From NCBI RefSeq assembly GCF_901827155.1, contig NZ_LR594659.1, positions 124,001 through 188,000 on the forward strand: DNA of 64,000 nucleotides, read 5' to 3'. Position numbers and translations under genes: made by a program. Source of the DNA: Variovorax sp. PBL-H6 (GTDB taxonomy: Bacteria > Pseudomonadota > Gammaproteobacteria > Burkholderiales > Burkholderiaceae_C). This document shows, piece by piece, positions 57,101 through 64,000 of the stretch (position 1 is its first letter; each line of letters begins with the position of its first letter). Below the pieces are notes generated by a model. The model searched no databases and was not told the origin of the DNA. It saw only the letters and a list, made by a program, of their open reading frames with translations.

Positions 57101-57526
57101 GACCGGCTGCCCGGACGCCCAGAGTTCCTCGGCGCGTTCGCGCATGCGCTCGAACCAGCGCAGCTTGTAGTCGAACTTGGGTCCGGGCTGAGGGTTGCCG
57201 TTCGGCAGGTAGAGGCAGGCGAACAGCACCCCGTTGATCGCGGCCTCGACATAGCGCGCCTCCCTGTCCTTCGAATCGCCCGGCAGCGCCGTGGCGACCG
57301 GCAGAGGTTCATGTCCACGGGCGAGGAGGGCGACGCCGTTCCAGCTGCGTTGGCCGACCACCAGGCATTCGTAGCCGAGCGACCGCAGCCGCTCGGTCGG
57401 GAACTCGGCCGTCGAAGTCTTCAGCTCCTGCAGTGCCACCACGTCGGGTTGGGTGCGTTCGAGCCAGTCGCACAGCAGCGCCAGCCGCTTCGTGACGTTG
57501 TTGATGTTCCAGGTCGCTATCCGCAC
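54146..57526 (-). CDS. ligD: Exonuclease III-DNA ligase D fusion (NHEJ)
   Basis: A 1126-residue protein. Residues 1-255 form an exonuclease III/EEP phosphodiesterase: TWNINN, LQELK (Glu34), GDWNVVP (Asp147, Asn149) and SDHAPVW (Asp245, His246). After a basic linker, residues 310-440 form the LigD 3'-phosphoesterase domain (His318, His324, Asp326). Residues about 500-815 form the ATP-dependent ligase with Lys521 in ESKFDGYR and the OB fold. Residues 825-1115 form the primase-polymerase with Asp949/Asp951 in IFDLDPGEG. Normal LigD lacks the N-terminal nuclease. All active sites are intact. The GTG at 57526 fits the exonuclease N-terminus. Confidence 0.9.
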   Translation of the reverse strand: MRIATWNINNVTKRLALLCDWLERTQPDVVALQELKTSTAEFPTERLRSLGYECLVVGQRSWNGVALLARGHEPLPVATALPGDSKDREARYVEAAINGVLFACLYLPNGNPQPGPKFDYKLRWFERMRERAEELWASGQPVVLLGDWNVVPTDADIYKPDTWRDNALLQPEPRQAFAAVLAQGWTDALQAVHPKEKLFTFWDYRRKRWERDAGLRIDHILVGKSLKVVDAGVDRDERGRENASDHAPVWAELRPARPTRTAAGKSRAPAPRKGQPPEPLTRYNAKRDFSKTAEPAGTRARRSRAKHEGQPVFVIQKHWASRLHYDVRLELDGVMVSWAVPKGPSYDPALKQMAIHVEDHPIDYNTFEGEIPKGEYGGGSVIVWDQGTWEPVGDPREGLAKGKLIFKLHGQKLAGLWELVRISKPGEKKQEQWLLLKKRGDAWARPSTEYDVIAALPDSVVAHPLGAIEEREPRGVAAPRPRTDTADLRQARPAPLPAKLKPQLATLVSSVPRGDWVVESKFDGYRLLARIDKGEVRLLTRNGHDWTRKLESIAAAIADLGLDNAWLDGEIVVLNEAGVPDFNRLQNAIDNARTGDIRMFVFDAPFLGGLDLRDVPLASRREALRQLFEQHEDGIVRFSQSFDVLPGQLLDAACRMGMEGIIVKRADSPYTSGRTETWLKLKCTHRQEFVVVGYTDRAGAAREVGSLLLGYHEGKALRFAGSVGTGWDSAKGQALKTVLAKLRVSQPTVAPEDAKPGRWSRRGPGSEHWVEPTMVVEVAFSEWTPDGRIRHPVFRGVRTDKAATLVVREDAMPIGAAPSAPKLPPGTGVKVTNPERVIDPSTGLRKVDLVRYYESVAEWMLPHLKGRPVSLVRGPTGITGELFFQKHDDKLSIPHVRNLPAHLWPGHAELLEVGGARALVACAQMNVIEFHTWNSLARNIDKPDRMIFDLDPGEGTSWQYVQEAATLVRTLLSELGLESWLKTSGGKGLHVVVPLAPRFDYDTVKAFSQAVVQHLARTIPSRFVAKSGASNRVGKLFVDYLRNGHGATTAAAFSARARPGLGVSMPVSWDELPKLKSGAQWTIATAREYLSFQRTDPWSAYWATRQSLNAAMKTLGFVAPKQKSRA

Positions 57527-57571
57527 GGTTTTGGGACTCTCAGGCGCTGCCAGCCACCGACGTTGCCAGCG

Positions 57572-57898
57572 TCACTGCGCGGGTCCGAATCCGAAGTACC
57601 GCTTTCCGGGTGCGGCCTCTTTCGCGGGAGCAGCGCGCTCCGCTTCTTGATCGCGGCTCTCGCCAGCATCGCCTGGGCGAGCGGGCGCATCGGATTCGCG
57701 AGGCCCGGCATCCAGGTCGTCGACCATGGCCTGCAGCGCGAGCAGCCCTTCGGCCATGGCTGTCTTGTAGCTCGCCACCGGCGAGTCGGACTTGTCCAGC
57801 TGTCGCCAACTGCGGCCCTCGAGCTCGGCAAGGACCCATGCGAAGCGGCCCGCCTTCGGCTCCTCGACGTAGACCGCGATGTGGCGCAGGCTTGGCAT
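57572..57898 (-). CDS. Small hypothetical protein beside ligD, 108 aa
   Basis: A 108-residue protein starting MPSLRHIAVYVEEPKAGRFA, with a beta-strand opening, WVLAELEGRSWRQLDKS, a helix (TAMAEGLLALQAMVDDLDAG) and an acidic/Ala-rich tail ending RYFGFGPAQ. I do not know the family. It is 45 bp upstream of ligD, in the same direction, and divergent from ku, so it is probably part of the NHEJ locus and may assist end joining. That role is inferred only from position. Confidence 0.65.
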   Translation of the reverse strand: MPSLRHIAVYVEEPKAGRFAWVLAELEGRSWRQLDKSDSPVASYKTAMAEGLLALQAMVDDLDAGPRESDAPARPGDAGESRDQEAERAAPAKEAAPGKRYFGFGPAQ

Positions 57899-58044
57899 GC
57901 CCGTAGGGTAGCGCTTCCGGCATGGGGTCTTGCTGGAACGCGCAGCCTCCCTACGGCACGGTGCTACGCGCACCTACGCGGCGGTTGGCCTGGCGGGCCC
58001 AGGCTGCGCGCTGCGGGGTCGTCCCGCCGCAAGGAAGCTGAGGC

Positions 58045-58956
58045 ATGGCAACAGGTAGTCGCACGCTCTGGAAGGGGGCCATCACCTTCGGCCTCGTCCA
58101 CATCCCCGTCGGTCTTCACACGGCAGCGACCGAGGAAGGCGTGGACTTCGACTGGCTCGACAAGCGCTCCATGGACCGTGTCGGCTACAAGCGCGTCAAC
58201 AAGCGGACGGGCAAGGAAATCGACAAGGACGACATTGTCAAAGGCGTCGAGTACGAGGACGGCAAGTACGTCATCATCAGCCCCGAAGAGATCGAGGCCG
58301 TCTTTCCCAGGACGACGCAGACCATCGAGATCGAGCGCTTCATCGATGCAGCCGAAATGCCGTTCATCTTCCTGGAGCGGCCCTACTATGTGGCGCCCAT
58401 CGACAAGAGCGACAAGGTCTACGCCCTCTTGCGCGAGGCACTCATCGACAGCGGGAAGATTGCGCTCGCCAAGGTGGTGATTGCCACCAAGCAGCACCTT
58501 GCCGCGCTGGTGCCGTCCGGCGCAGCCCTGGTCCTGAACCTGCTGCGCTGGGGTGACGAAGTCAAGGCGCTGGATTCGCTCGACCTTCCGCCCGCGGGGC
58601 GAAAGAACGTCAGCGCCGCGGAGATGAAGATGGCCAAGCAGCTGATTGCCGAAATGTCCGGCAAGTGGGACCCGGAAGATTTCAAGGACGAGTTCCGGCA
58701 CCAGGTGATGAAGCTGGTCGAAAAGAAGGCGAAGGCGGGCAAGACGGAAACCGTCATCGAGCCGGAAGAGGAAGCGCGGCCGGAAAGCTCCAACGTCATC
58801 GACCTCACCGAGCTGCTGCAAAGGAGCTTGAAGGGCGGCTCGAAGGCCCATGGCAAGGCCGCCGGCAAGTCTGCTGCGAAGGCGGCTCCCGCTAAGAAGT
58901 CGAAGCCAAGGCGTGCGGCAGCGAAGAAGACCACCGCCGAGCAGAAGGCGGCGTAG
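58045..58956 (+). CDS. ku: Non-homologous end joining protein Ku
   Basis: A 303-residue bacterial Ku. RTLWKGAITFGLVHIPVGLH is the diagnostic N-terminus, followed by IDKDDIVKGVEYEDGKYVII and FLERPYYVAPIDKSDKVYAL in the beta-barrel core. The final 50 residues are Lys/Ala-rich (KAAGKSAAKAAPAKKSKPRR), the basic tail that aids DNA binding and LigD recruitment. AAGGA lies before the ATG. It is divergent from the ligD operon, with which it forms a complete two-protein end-joining system. Confidence 0.95.
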   Translation: MATGSRTLWKGAITFGLVHIPVGLHTAATEEGVDFDWLDKRSMDRVGYKRVNKRTGKEIDKDDIVKGVEYEDGKYVIISPEEIEAVFPRTTQTIEIERFIDAAEMPFIFLERPYYVAPIDKSDKVYALLREALIDSGKIALAKVVIATKQHLAALVPSGAALVLNLLRWGDEVKALDSLDLPPAGRKNVSAAEMKMAKQLIAEMSGKWDPEDFKDEFRHQVMKLVEKKAKAGKTETVIEPEEEARPESSNVIDLTELLQRSLKGGSKAHGKAAGKSAAKAAPAKKSKPRRAAAKKTTAEQKAA

Positions 58957-58977
58957 CTCGGCTTGTGCCGCCACGCG

Positions 58978-59418
58978 ATGAAGACGACTTCCTATGGCGT
59001 TCTCATCTTGAATGAGCACGGCCAACTGCTGCTGGCGCATGCCACGGGACAGAGACACTGGGACATCCCCAAAGGCGGCGCGGAGCAAGGCGAAGCCCCG
59101 CGAGATGCGGCCATCCGCGAGGTCCAGGAGGAAACCGGCATCGACCTGACGGCCGCGGAGATGGAGGAGCTGGGCCTCATGCCGTATCACTCCCGCAAGG
59201 ACCTTCACTTGTTCAGGGCGCTCGTCCATACCGATCGATGCGACATCACGGCGTGCAAGTGCGTGAGCTTTTTTCCTCACCATGTCTCGGGCGCCATGAC
59301 GCCCGAGGTCGATCAGTTCAGGTGGGTCGATGTCGCCGACATACCGGACCTTGCGGCCAAGTCGATGACGGCGCTGCTTCGGACGCTCCCTGGTTTCGAA
59401 GCAATGCCGGGTGCCTGA
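58978..59418 (+). CDS. NUDIX hydrolase
   Basis: A 146-residue NUDIX protein. The box is complete: GGAEQGEAPRDAAIREVQEE followed by TGI. TTSYGVLILNEHGQLLLAHA opens the fold and GQRHWDIPKGG leads into the box. It hydrolyses a nucleoside diphosphate linked to another moiety. The ATG at 58978 lies 21 nt after ku, so it may be cotranscribed; an earlier TTG at 58963 is in frame. NUDIX proteins are seen near NHEJ genes in several genomes, but a shared role is inference. Confidence 0.88.
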   Translation: MKTTSYGVLILNEHGQLLLAHATGQRHWDIPKGGAEQGEAPRDAAIREVQEETGIDLTAAEMEELGLMPYHSRKDLHLFRALVHTDRCDITACKCVSFFPHHVSGAMTPEVDQFRWVDVADIPDLAAKSMTALLRTLPGFEAMPGA

Positions 59419-59428
59419 TGCGCCAGGT

Positions 59429-60322
59429 TCACGCCGCCTCGGGGCGCCCGTGCGTCCGGCCGGAATGCCCGGCCTCGTAGAGCGTCCCCTGCGGCTTGTC
59501 CGGGTCTTCCCACCGCTGCTGGCGATCGACCTGCTTGGCGGACATCTTGTCGGCCAGCGAAGGCAAGACTTTCGACATCGTGGTGTTCAGCACCGACATC
59601 GATCCCACCTTGACGTCGCGCCCGCCGTCGGTCGCAGCCTTGAGGATCGCTTTCGCCACATCCTCGGGGTCGATCATGGGCGTGGGCAGCTTCGGCTCCT
59701 GGTCCATGTAGTTTCTCGCGTGCTCCGGGTATGGCGTGTTCACCGCCGTCGGCTGGATGAGCACGATGTGCACCGGCGCCTTGTCCACGTCCTCGACCTC
59801 GACGCGCAGCGCATCGGTGAACCCCTTGACCGCGTGCTTCGAAGCCGAATACATGCCCTGCAGCGGAACCACTGCATCGGAGACTTCGCTGCCGACGTTG
59901 ATCAACGAGCCGCCTTCCTTTCGCAGGTGGGGCAGGGCGGTCAGCGAGCCATTGACGATGCCCCAGAAGTTGATGTCGAACAACCGGCGGCTGTCCTCAT
60001 CGCTCACCTCGTCGAGACGTCCGTAGATCGACACGCCCGCGTTGTTGACCCACGTGTCGATGCGCCCGAATTGCTGGATCGCGGTTCGTGCGGCTTCCTC
60101 GATCTGCGAGCGCTCCGCCACGTCAGCGCCTGCGACGACCGCACGTCCGCCCTTGGCCTGGATCTCGGCCGCCAGCTGTTCCAGCACATCCGTGCTGCGT
60201 GCGACCAGCACCAGGCTGGCGCCGGCTTCCGCCGCCAGCTTCGCCGTACACAGGCCGATGCCGCTGGAGGCACCCGTGATGACCATGACCTGCTTGTCGA
60301 GGCTCTTGCCGCGGTGTCCCAT
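59429..60322 (-). CDS. SDR family oxidoreductase
   Basis: A 297-residue classical short-chain dehydrogenase with an extended C-terminus. MVITGASSGIG is the coenzyme motif, WVNNAGVS the NNAG motif, and the catalytic residues are Ser in LINVGSEVSD, Tyr and Lys in YSASKHAVKG. The C-terminal 50 residues (SLADKMSAKQVDRQQRWEDP) are typical of the subgroup acting on unknown membrane or lipid substrates. The ATG at 60322 has GGAG upstream; the frame stays open to 60703 but without family similarity. Confidence 0.88.
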   Translation of the reverse strand: MGHRGKSLDKQVMVITGASSGIGLCTAKLAAEAGASLVLVARSTDVLEQLAAEIQAKGGRAVVAGADVAERSQIEEAARTAIQQFGRIDTWVNNAGVSIYGRLDEVSDEDSRRLFDINFWGIVNGSLTALPHLRKEGGSLINVGSEVSDAVVPLQGMYSASKHAVKGFTDALRVEVEDVDKAPVHIVLIQPTAVNTPYPEHARNYMDQEPKLPTPMIDPEDVAKAILKAATDGGRDVKVGSMSVLNTTMSKVLPSLADKMSAKQVDRQQRWEDPDKPQGTLYEAGHSGRTHGRPEAA

Positions 60323-60793
60323 GTCGTGCTCCGTTCGTGGTGGAGGGACAGGCTCCATGCAAACGGCCGAGTGCGGGATGCTGGAAAGCCCGCGAAAGAA
60401 TGTAGGTCTGGATTGATGAGTCGCGGCGGTCTGCTGGTGCGTCGGGCGATCAGTGCCGGCGTCGCCTGAGCAAGCCGGGCAGGCCTTGCGTCTCGGGAGC
60501 AGGCAATGCAATGCGCAGCGCATGCCCTCGCGCAGCTGCAACAGCTTCGGCCGCCAAGGCATGCTGCCAAGCCGACCTTCGGGAAACCGAAGCAGTAGCC
60601 GCTGCGGCCCAGCAGCAGCCGGAAGACCCGCATCATCGAGGCCGCCGAGCAGCGTTCCAGCGACACGTTCAGCAGCGCCAGCATCGCCGATGCCCAGAAC
60701 CATCGAATGAATCGCTCACTCGCGCCGGCCCTCGGTGCCCAGCCGCTGCAGCAGCGCGAGGAAGTTCCGGTGCTCGCTCGGCTTCCAGCTGCT
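60323..60793. other. 471-bp stretch without a supported gene
   Basis: Both strands have open frames here, but none has a recognisable protein, a good ribosome site or typical codon use. The leftward frame that continues upstream of the SDR gene is rich in Cys and Arg. The 3' end of the CheB-type gene is followed by an in-frame 25-codon open stretch with protein-like composition (HRNFLALLQRLGTEGRRE), which might be a lost C-terminus. The rest may be promoter for the SDR gene or decayed sequence. Confidence 0.4.
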
Positions 60794-61834
60794 TCAGTTC
60801 GATTTTTCGACCAGTTCTCGCAACCTGCGAGCCTGCGTATCGAGGCCGCTGCGAATCGCTTCGATCTTGAGCGCCTCGCCCTCTTCGCCTTCCCGGCGGT
60901 GAACGAGGGACATCATGCCCAGCAGCACGGTTTGCTCCTGCAGTGCACGCACCGCGCCCCAGAGCGCCTCGTCCATGGTTTCGGTCAAGGCGTGCTGCAG
61001 TGTGTTCAGCGTGAAGGCGTGGCCCGTGTGGCAGCGGTAGCGGACCGGCGTTGCACCGTCGAGCTGCCAGAGTCCGCCCTTGCAATCCGGACATGCAAAG
61101 GCCGATGGCTGCGCAATCGCTTCGAGGTGTTCCATGAAGTCTCCTTCGGCTGTCGCGAGCCGCAGCTCGTGTGCAAGGCGTGCGTGCCTTGCGCTATCGA
61201 CGGCGGGCCTGCTCGAGAGGACGGGCACGGAGGCCAGGCTGCTCAGCAGCCCGCCAATCTGCGCGAGCGGCAGGCAATGGTCGACCTCGACGTACTTCAT
61301 CGCACTCGACGGCATGCCGGGCTCGAGTGCATCGGAAGGGTCTTGTACCAAAGCCAGTCCGCCACAGGCCTTGATCGCCTGCAGGCCTGCGGTGCCGTCG
61401 TCCAGCGTGCCCGTGAGCACGACCCCAACCACGGCAGGTCCGTAGCTGAGGGCCGCCGACAGGAACAGCGGGTCGACTGCCGGCCGCGTGTGGTGTTCCT
61501 TCGGCCCCCGGTTCAGTCGAACGTGCGCGCCTTCCACCAGCATGTGATGGTCTGGCGGTGCCACATAGATGTGTCCATTTTCGATGGGTTCGCCGTCCAC
61601 CGGATGATGGGCGGGCAGGGCGCCGCGCGCGGCAAGCAGTTCCGGAAGGACGCTCGGATGGCTGCCGGTGTGGAGCACCATGAGTACTGGCGCGGGAAAG
61701 TCGGCCGGCAGGCTCGCAGCCATGGTCGAGAGCGCAGCCACCCCGCCAACAGATGCGCCGACCACGATCAAGCGCGGAATGTTCGCCGAAGCGGTGGGTC
61801 TGTAGAGCGGCTGCTTCGAATGCGTTGCGTCCAT
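60794..61834 (-). CDS. CheB-type methylesterase without receiver domain, C-terminal Cys/His motif
   Basis: A 346-residue protein. Residues 20-205 form the CheB esterase domain with triad Ser28 (VVGASVGG), His55 (VLHTGSHPS) and Asp146 (TGTLDDGTAG). There is no N-terminal receiver, and the C-terminal part has CPDCKGGLWQL and YRCHTGHAFTL, a zinc-ribbon-like C-x2-C / C-H-x2-H arrangement known in such free-standing proteins, followed by a long helix. No chemotaxis genes adjoin. It probably acts on a receptor-like glutamyl methyl ester or another carboxyl ester. The ATG at 61834 is chosen; 61864 is possible. Confidence 0.85.
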   Translation of the reverse strand: MDATHSKQPLYRPTASANIPRLIVVGASVGGVAALSTMAASLPADFPAPVLMVLHTGSHPSVLPELLAARGALPAHHPVDGEPIENGHIYVAPPDHHMLVEGAHVRLNRGPKEHHTRPAVDPLFLSAALSYGPAVVGVVLTGTLDDGTAGLQAIKACGGLALVQDPSDALEPGMPSSAMKYVEVDHCLPLAQIGGLLSSLASVPVLSSRPAVDSARHARLAHELRLATAEGDFMEHLEAIAQPSAFACPDCKGGLWQLDGATPVRYRCHTGHAFTLNTLQHALTETMDEALWGAVRALQEQTVLLGMMSLVHRREGEEGEALKIEAIRSGLDTQARRLRELVEKSN

Positions 61835-62139
61835 AAACTCGTCCCGGAGCACCTTCCCCGGCAAGCGGCATGCCTGGTGCCGACGTCAGCCTGGAAATTT
61901 CGCCGCATCCTCCTCGCGCTCACGCCGGCGCGCTGCCTTGCGATTCGACTGCACGCCTGAGCGAATCCACAACCTTGTTCACTTCCCGACCTGCCGCCCG
62001 CACGGCGCTGACGGTCGAAGGTAGGGCGGGACTGGCAGTCGCCGAGGCAGCCGAGCACCGCAAGGCGAGCCTCCGCACCCGCCATTGAAGATGTCCTTCC
62101 GCGGAAGCCGACTTTTCGACATTGCGGCATCCTCCAGGC
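61835..62139. other. 305-bp divergent intergenic region
   Basis: Between the CheB-type gene and the 119-residue hypothetical gene I see no convincing ORF, hairpin or conserved box. It should hold promoters for both genes. Confidence 0.4.
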
Positions 62140-62499
62140 ATGCCACTCGACTACCTGCTCTTCGAATCGACCGACGAGGAGACCGGCGCCTGCAGCTTCG
62201 ACGCGATGGCGTCGGTCCTTGCGGATCGCTTGCCGGCCCTGATCCATGAGGTCGAAACCGTGCTCGGCTGGGCCTGTCTCGACTTCGGCGCACCCTCTTC
62301 TGTCGAAGAGAGCGGCGAGTGGGACTTCGAGTTGCAGGCAGTGGCCGAGCAAGATGTCCCGCTTGAAATCACCTACGACTGCGAGCGCGCGATGATTTCC
62401 ATGCCGCGCGTGCCTGGGCGAGTGACCCTTGCCCTCACTCTCACCGGGTCGCCCGCTTTTGCGGCAGCCTTCACCGAGACGTTTCCTGATTCGGATTGA
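62140..62499 (+). CDS. Hypothetical protein, 119 aa, acidic
   Basis: A 119-residue acidic protein starting MPLDYLLFESTDEETGACSF, with mixed strands and helices (MASVLADRLPALIHEVETVL; WDFELQAVAEQDVPLEITYD). No signal peptide or known motif. Its codon use is like its neighbours and the composition looks real. I chose the ATG at 62140; a TTG 18 nt upstream is in frame. Function unknown. Confidence 0.65.
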   Translation: MPLDYLLFESTDEETGACSFDAMASVLADRLPALIHEVETVLGWACLDFGAPSSVEESGEWDFELQAVAEQDVPLEITYDCERAMISMPRVPGRVTLALTLTGSPAFAAAFTETFPDSD

Positions 62500-62559
62500 C
62501 TGGCCCATCAAGGCGCCTTCCGCCCACGGGCAAGCGATTCAGCGGTGCAGAATCTCCCC

Positions 62560-62823
62560 ATGCAAGACGCCTCTTCCCACCCCGCCCAGCCGCGGAATCA
62601 ACTGCACGGCGTGACGCTCGAGGCCATGGTGGTCGCACTGCAAGCCCGCTACGGATGGGACGATCTCGCGGTGCGAATACCGGTGCGCTGCTTCTCGCAC
62701 GACCCGAGCGTCAAATCGAGCCTGAAGTTTCTGCGCAAGACGCCGTGGGCACGAGAGAAGGTCGAAGGTCTTTACCTGTACATGCTTCGGGAAGAAAAGC
62801 GCAGGCGCCTCCACCAGCCCTAG
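62560..62823 (+). CDS. VF530 family (DUF2132) DNA-binding protein
   Basis: An 87-residue protein with the VF530 signature: QLHGVTLEAMVVALQARYGW, then VRCFSHDPSVKSSLKFLRKT and PWAREKVEGLYLYML. This small helical family resembles a SAP/HeH-type DNA-binding fold; its role is not established. The ATG at 62560 lies 5 codons inside a possible GTG start at 62545 and begins the conserved part more closely. Located before the RIO-type kinase. Confidence 0.88.
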   Translation: MQDASSHPAQPRNQLHGVTLEAMVVALQARYGWDDLAVRIPVRCFSHDPSVKSSLKFLRKTPWAREKVEGLYLYMLREEKRRRLHQP

Positions 62824-62881
62824 ATCGGGGTGCGTGGGCCTCCGCATCGCGGGCCCAACCGGCAGACAGGCAGAATGAGCC

Positions 62882-63727
62882 ATGAAAGCACCCCCTCGAC
62901 TACAGACGCTGATCGACGAAGGATTGATCGACAGCGTGGTTCGCCAGCTCATGAGCGGCAAGGAAGCAATGGTCTACGTGGTGCGCTGCGGCGACCAGAC
63001 GCGCTGCGCCAAGATCTACAAGGAAGCGACCCAGCGCAGTTTCCGCCAGGCCGTCGACTACACCGAAAACCGCAAGGTCAAGAACACGCGTCTGCAGCGC
63101 GCCATGGCCAAGGGCACCAAGTTCGGCCGGCAAGCGACAGAGGCAGCCTGGCAAAGCGCCGAGGTCGATGCGCTCTACAGGCTGGCCGCGGCGGGCGTGC
63201 GCGTGCCGGAGCCCTACAACTTTGCCGACGGCGTGCTGCTGATGGAGTTGGTCACCGACGAGCACGGGGATGCAGCACCGCGCCTCAACGATGTCGTGTT
63301 CACGCCGGAGGACGCGCGGCGGCATCACGCGACGCTGCTGGTCGAGGTGATTCGCATGCTGTGCGCGGGCGTGGTGCATGGCGATCTTTCCGAGTTCAAC
63401 GTGCTGCTCGCCGCTGATGGCCCCGTCATCATCGACTTGCCGCAGGCCGTCGATGCCGCCGGCAACAACCACGCACGGCGGATGCTGTTGCGCGATGTGG
63501 GGAATCTTGCCGGCTTCTTCGGGCAGTTCGCGCCCGAGTTGCTGTCCACCCGCTACGGAGAGGAGATTTGGAACCTCTACGAGCGTGGCGAGCTTCACAC
63601 GGGCTCGGCGCTCACGGGCAGCTTCGCGCGTCCGAGCGGGCCGGTGGACCTGGGCGGGGTGATGCGCGAGGTGGAAGACGCGCGCGCCGAAGAGGCGGCG
63701 CGGATTGTTCGCATGGCCGTGCGCTGA
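62882..63727 (+). CDS. RIO-type atypical protein kinase (PA4780-like)
   Basis: A 281-residue RIO kinase. The ATP-binding Lys is Lys44 (RCAKIYKEAT), the catalytic loop VVHGDLSEFNVLL carries Asp168 and Asn173, and the metal-binding Asp is Asp185 in IIDLPQAV. It has the loop VDYTENRKVKNTRLQRAMAK typical of bacterial RIO1-like kinases. There is no winged-helix N-terminal domain. Bacterial members may phosphorylate Ser in unknown partners; the VF530 protein just upstream is one candidate only by position. Confidence 0.88.
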   Translation: MKAPPRLQTLIDEGLIDSVVRQLMSGKEAMVYVVRCGDQTRCAKIYKEATQRSFRQAVDYTENRKVKNTRLQRAMAKGTKFGRQATEAAWQSAEVDALYRLAAAGVRVPEPYNFADGVLLMELVTDEHGDAAPRLNDVVFTPEDARRHHATLLVEVIRMLCAGVVHGDLSEFNVLLAADGPVIIDLPQAVDAAGNNHARRMLLRDVGNLAGFFGQFAPELLSTRYGEEIWNLYERGELHTGSALTGSFARPSGPVDLGGVMREVEDARAEEAARIVRMAVR

Positions 63728-63797
63728 CTCGGCTGGCGGCTTTCTCCGCCAGGGAGCACCGCCGGCCTGACGCGATCTCTACGGCAGGCCCTGTCGA

Positions 63798-64000
63798 TTA
63801 CCTGGACTGCGTGGCCGGTTGCTTCGGCATGTTGTCCTTTCCCATCGAGTCCGTGCTCGTGGGATTGCGCCCGGCGCTGCCGCCCTGACCCTGCTTGGAA
63901 CTTGTGCGGGCGTTGCCACGCCTTGCGTCGCCGCTCGCATCGTTGTTGTCCATCAAGGGGTTCTGCTTGCGTGCTGCCTCCGGAGTGGCCCCGCTGGTGC
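63798..64000 (-). CDS. Small polar hypothetical protein (partial, N-terminus beyond window)
   Basis: A minus-strand frame is open from the right edge to a TAA at 63798-63800, 66 residues visible. It is very polar, rich in Asn, Ser, Gly, Lys and Gln (KQNPLMDNNDASGDARRGNA, KQGQGGSAGRN, TSTDSMGKDNMPKQ), probably disordered, and without a hydrophobic stretch. Codon use is good, so I treat it as real. The name and start cannot be given because the gene begins outside the window. Confidence 0.5.
   Translation of the reverse strand, partial: TSGATPEAARKQNPLMDNNDASGDARRGNARTSSKQGQGGSAGRNPTSTDSMGKDNMPKQPATQSR

Noticed and set aside
1..64000. CRISPR arrays, tRNA or rRNA genes, insertion sequences, prophage
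   Set aside because: I saw no repeat-spacer pattern, no tRNA cloverleaf with conserved loop, no transposase or phage structural protein. A dedicated search was not possible.

Overview
The window is high-GC, Gram-negative DNA with tightly packed genes. Orphan Bug/TctC binding proteins, many catabolic oxygenases, short operons with ATGA-type overlaps and a chromosomal Ku/LigD pair suggest a soil or plant-associated betaproteobacterium of the Comamonadaceae, most like Variovorax. That placement is inferred from gene content and protein style; there is no rRNA or tRNA in the window to confirm it.

Layout. (1) 1-7.1 kb: a divergent catabolic locus. Leftward: Gfo/Idh/MocA oxidoreductase, a small unknown ORF, a TetR regulator and a flavin reductase cut by the window edge. 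Rightward: luciferase-like monooxygenase, Bug binding protein, CocE/NonD hydrolase and two cupins. The flavin reductase is the natural FMNH2 supplier for the monooxygenase. Two palindromes lie between the two arms. (2) 7.1-12.7 kb: housekeeping and accessory genes, including an alpha/beta hydrolase fused to a response-regulator receiver domain, a ParB-like protein, a ClpP-family peptidase, ArsC, and a ribbon-helix-helix regulator with a PHB-depolymerase-type esterase. (3) 12.7-22.0 kb: a four-gene leftward operon that I read as a MoxR-vWA-VMAP type conflict (defence or programmed-death-like) system: alpha/beta hydrolase, caspase-like/VMAP-C protein, MoxR AAA+ ATPase, and a 1641-residue protein joining a SAV_2336-type vWA domain, a degenerate STAND-like NTPase, a subtilisin-like domain lacking its catalytic Asp, and a C-terminal alpha/beta hydrolase. 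This is the most unusual system here.

(4) 22.4-40.7 kb: a large catabolic island. It has a polyamine-type ABC importer, two TauD/TfdA dioxygenases, a GntR/FCD regulator, RidA, two paralogous nitroreductases, hydrolases, two amidohydrolases, an orphan VanB-type reductase, an FAH-family protein, Bug proteins, a 2OG-Fe(II) oxygenase and a second-copy-like porphobilinogen deaminase that seems to start at CTG. Copies of the palindrome TGGYATRCCA lie on recognisable sigma-70 promoters at four places (22.44, 28.46, 30.40 and 38.46-38.54 kb), so a regulon, presumably of the GntR protein, can be read from the sequence.

(5) 40.7-45.4 kb: methyltransferase, NlpC/P60 lipoprotein, DUF1330 protein, an RsbQ-like hydrolase overlapping a PAS histidine kinase, and a LysR regulator. 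(6) 45.4-52.4 kb: AcuI/YhdH-type reductase, NDP-forming acyl-CoA synthetase, enoyl-CoA hydratase and a sulfonate/nitrate-type ABC importer, behind a LysR-like inverted repeat; a tetranucleotide repeat lies in front of the binding-protein gene. (7) 52.4-64 kb: lipase-like lipoprotein, SgcJ-like lipoprotein, an NHEJ locus with an exonuclease III-DNA ligase D fusion, a small gene and divergent Ku, then NUDIX, SDR, CheB-type methylesterase, VF530-family protein, RIO-type kinase and a truncated small gene at the right edge.
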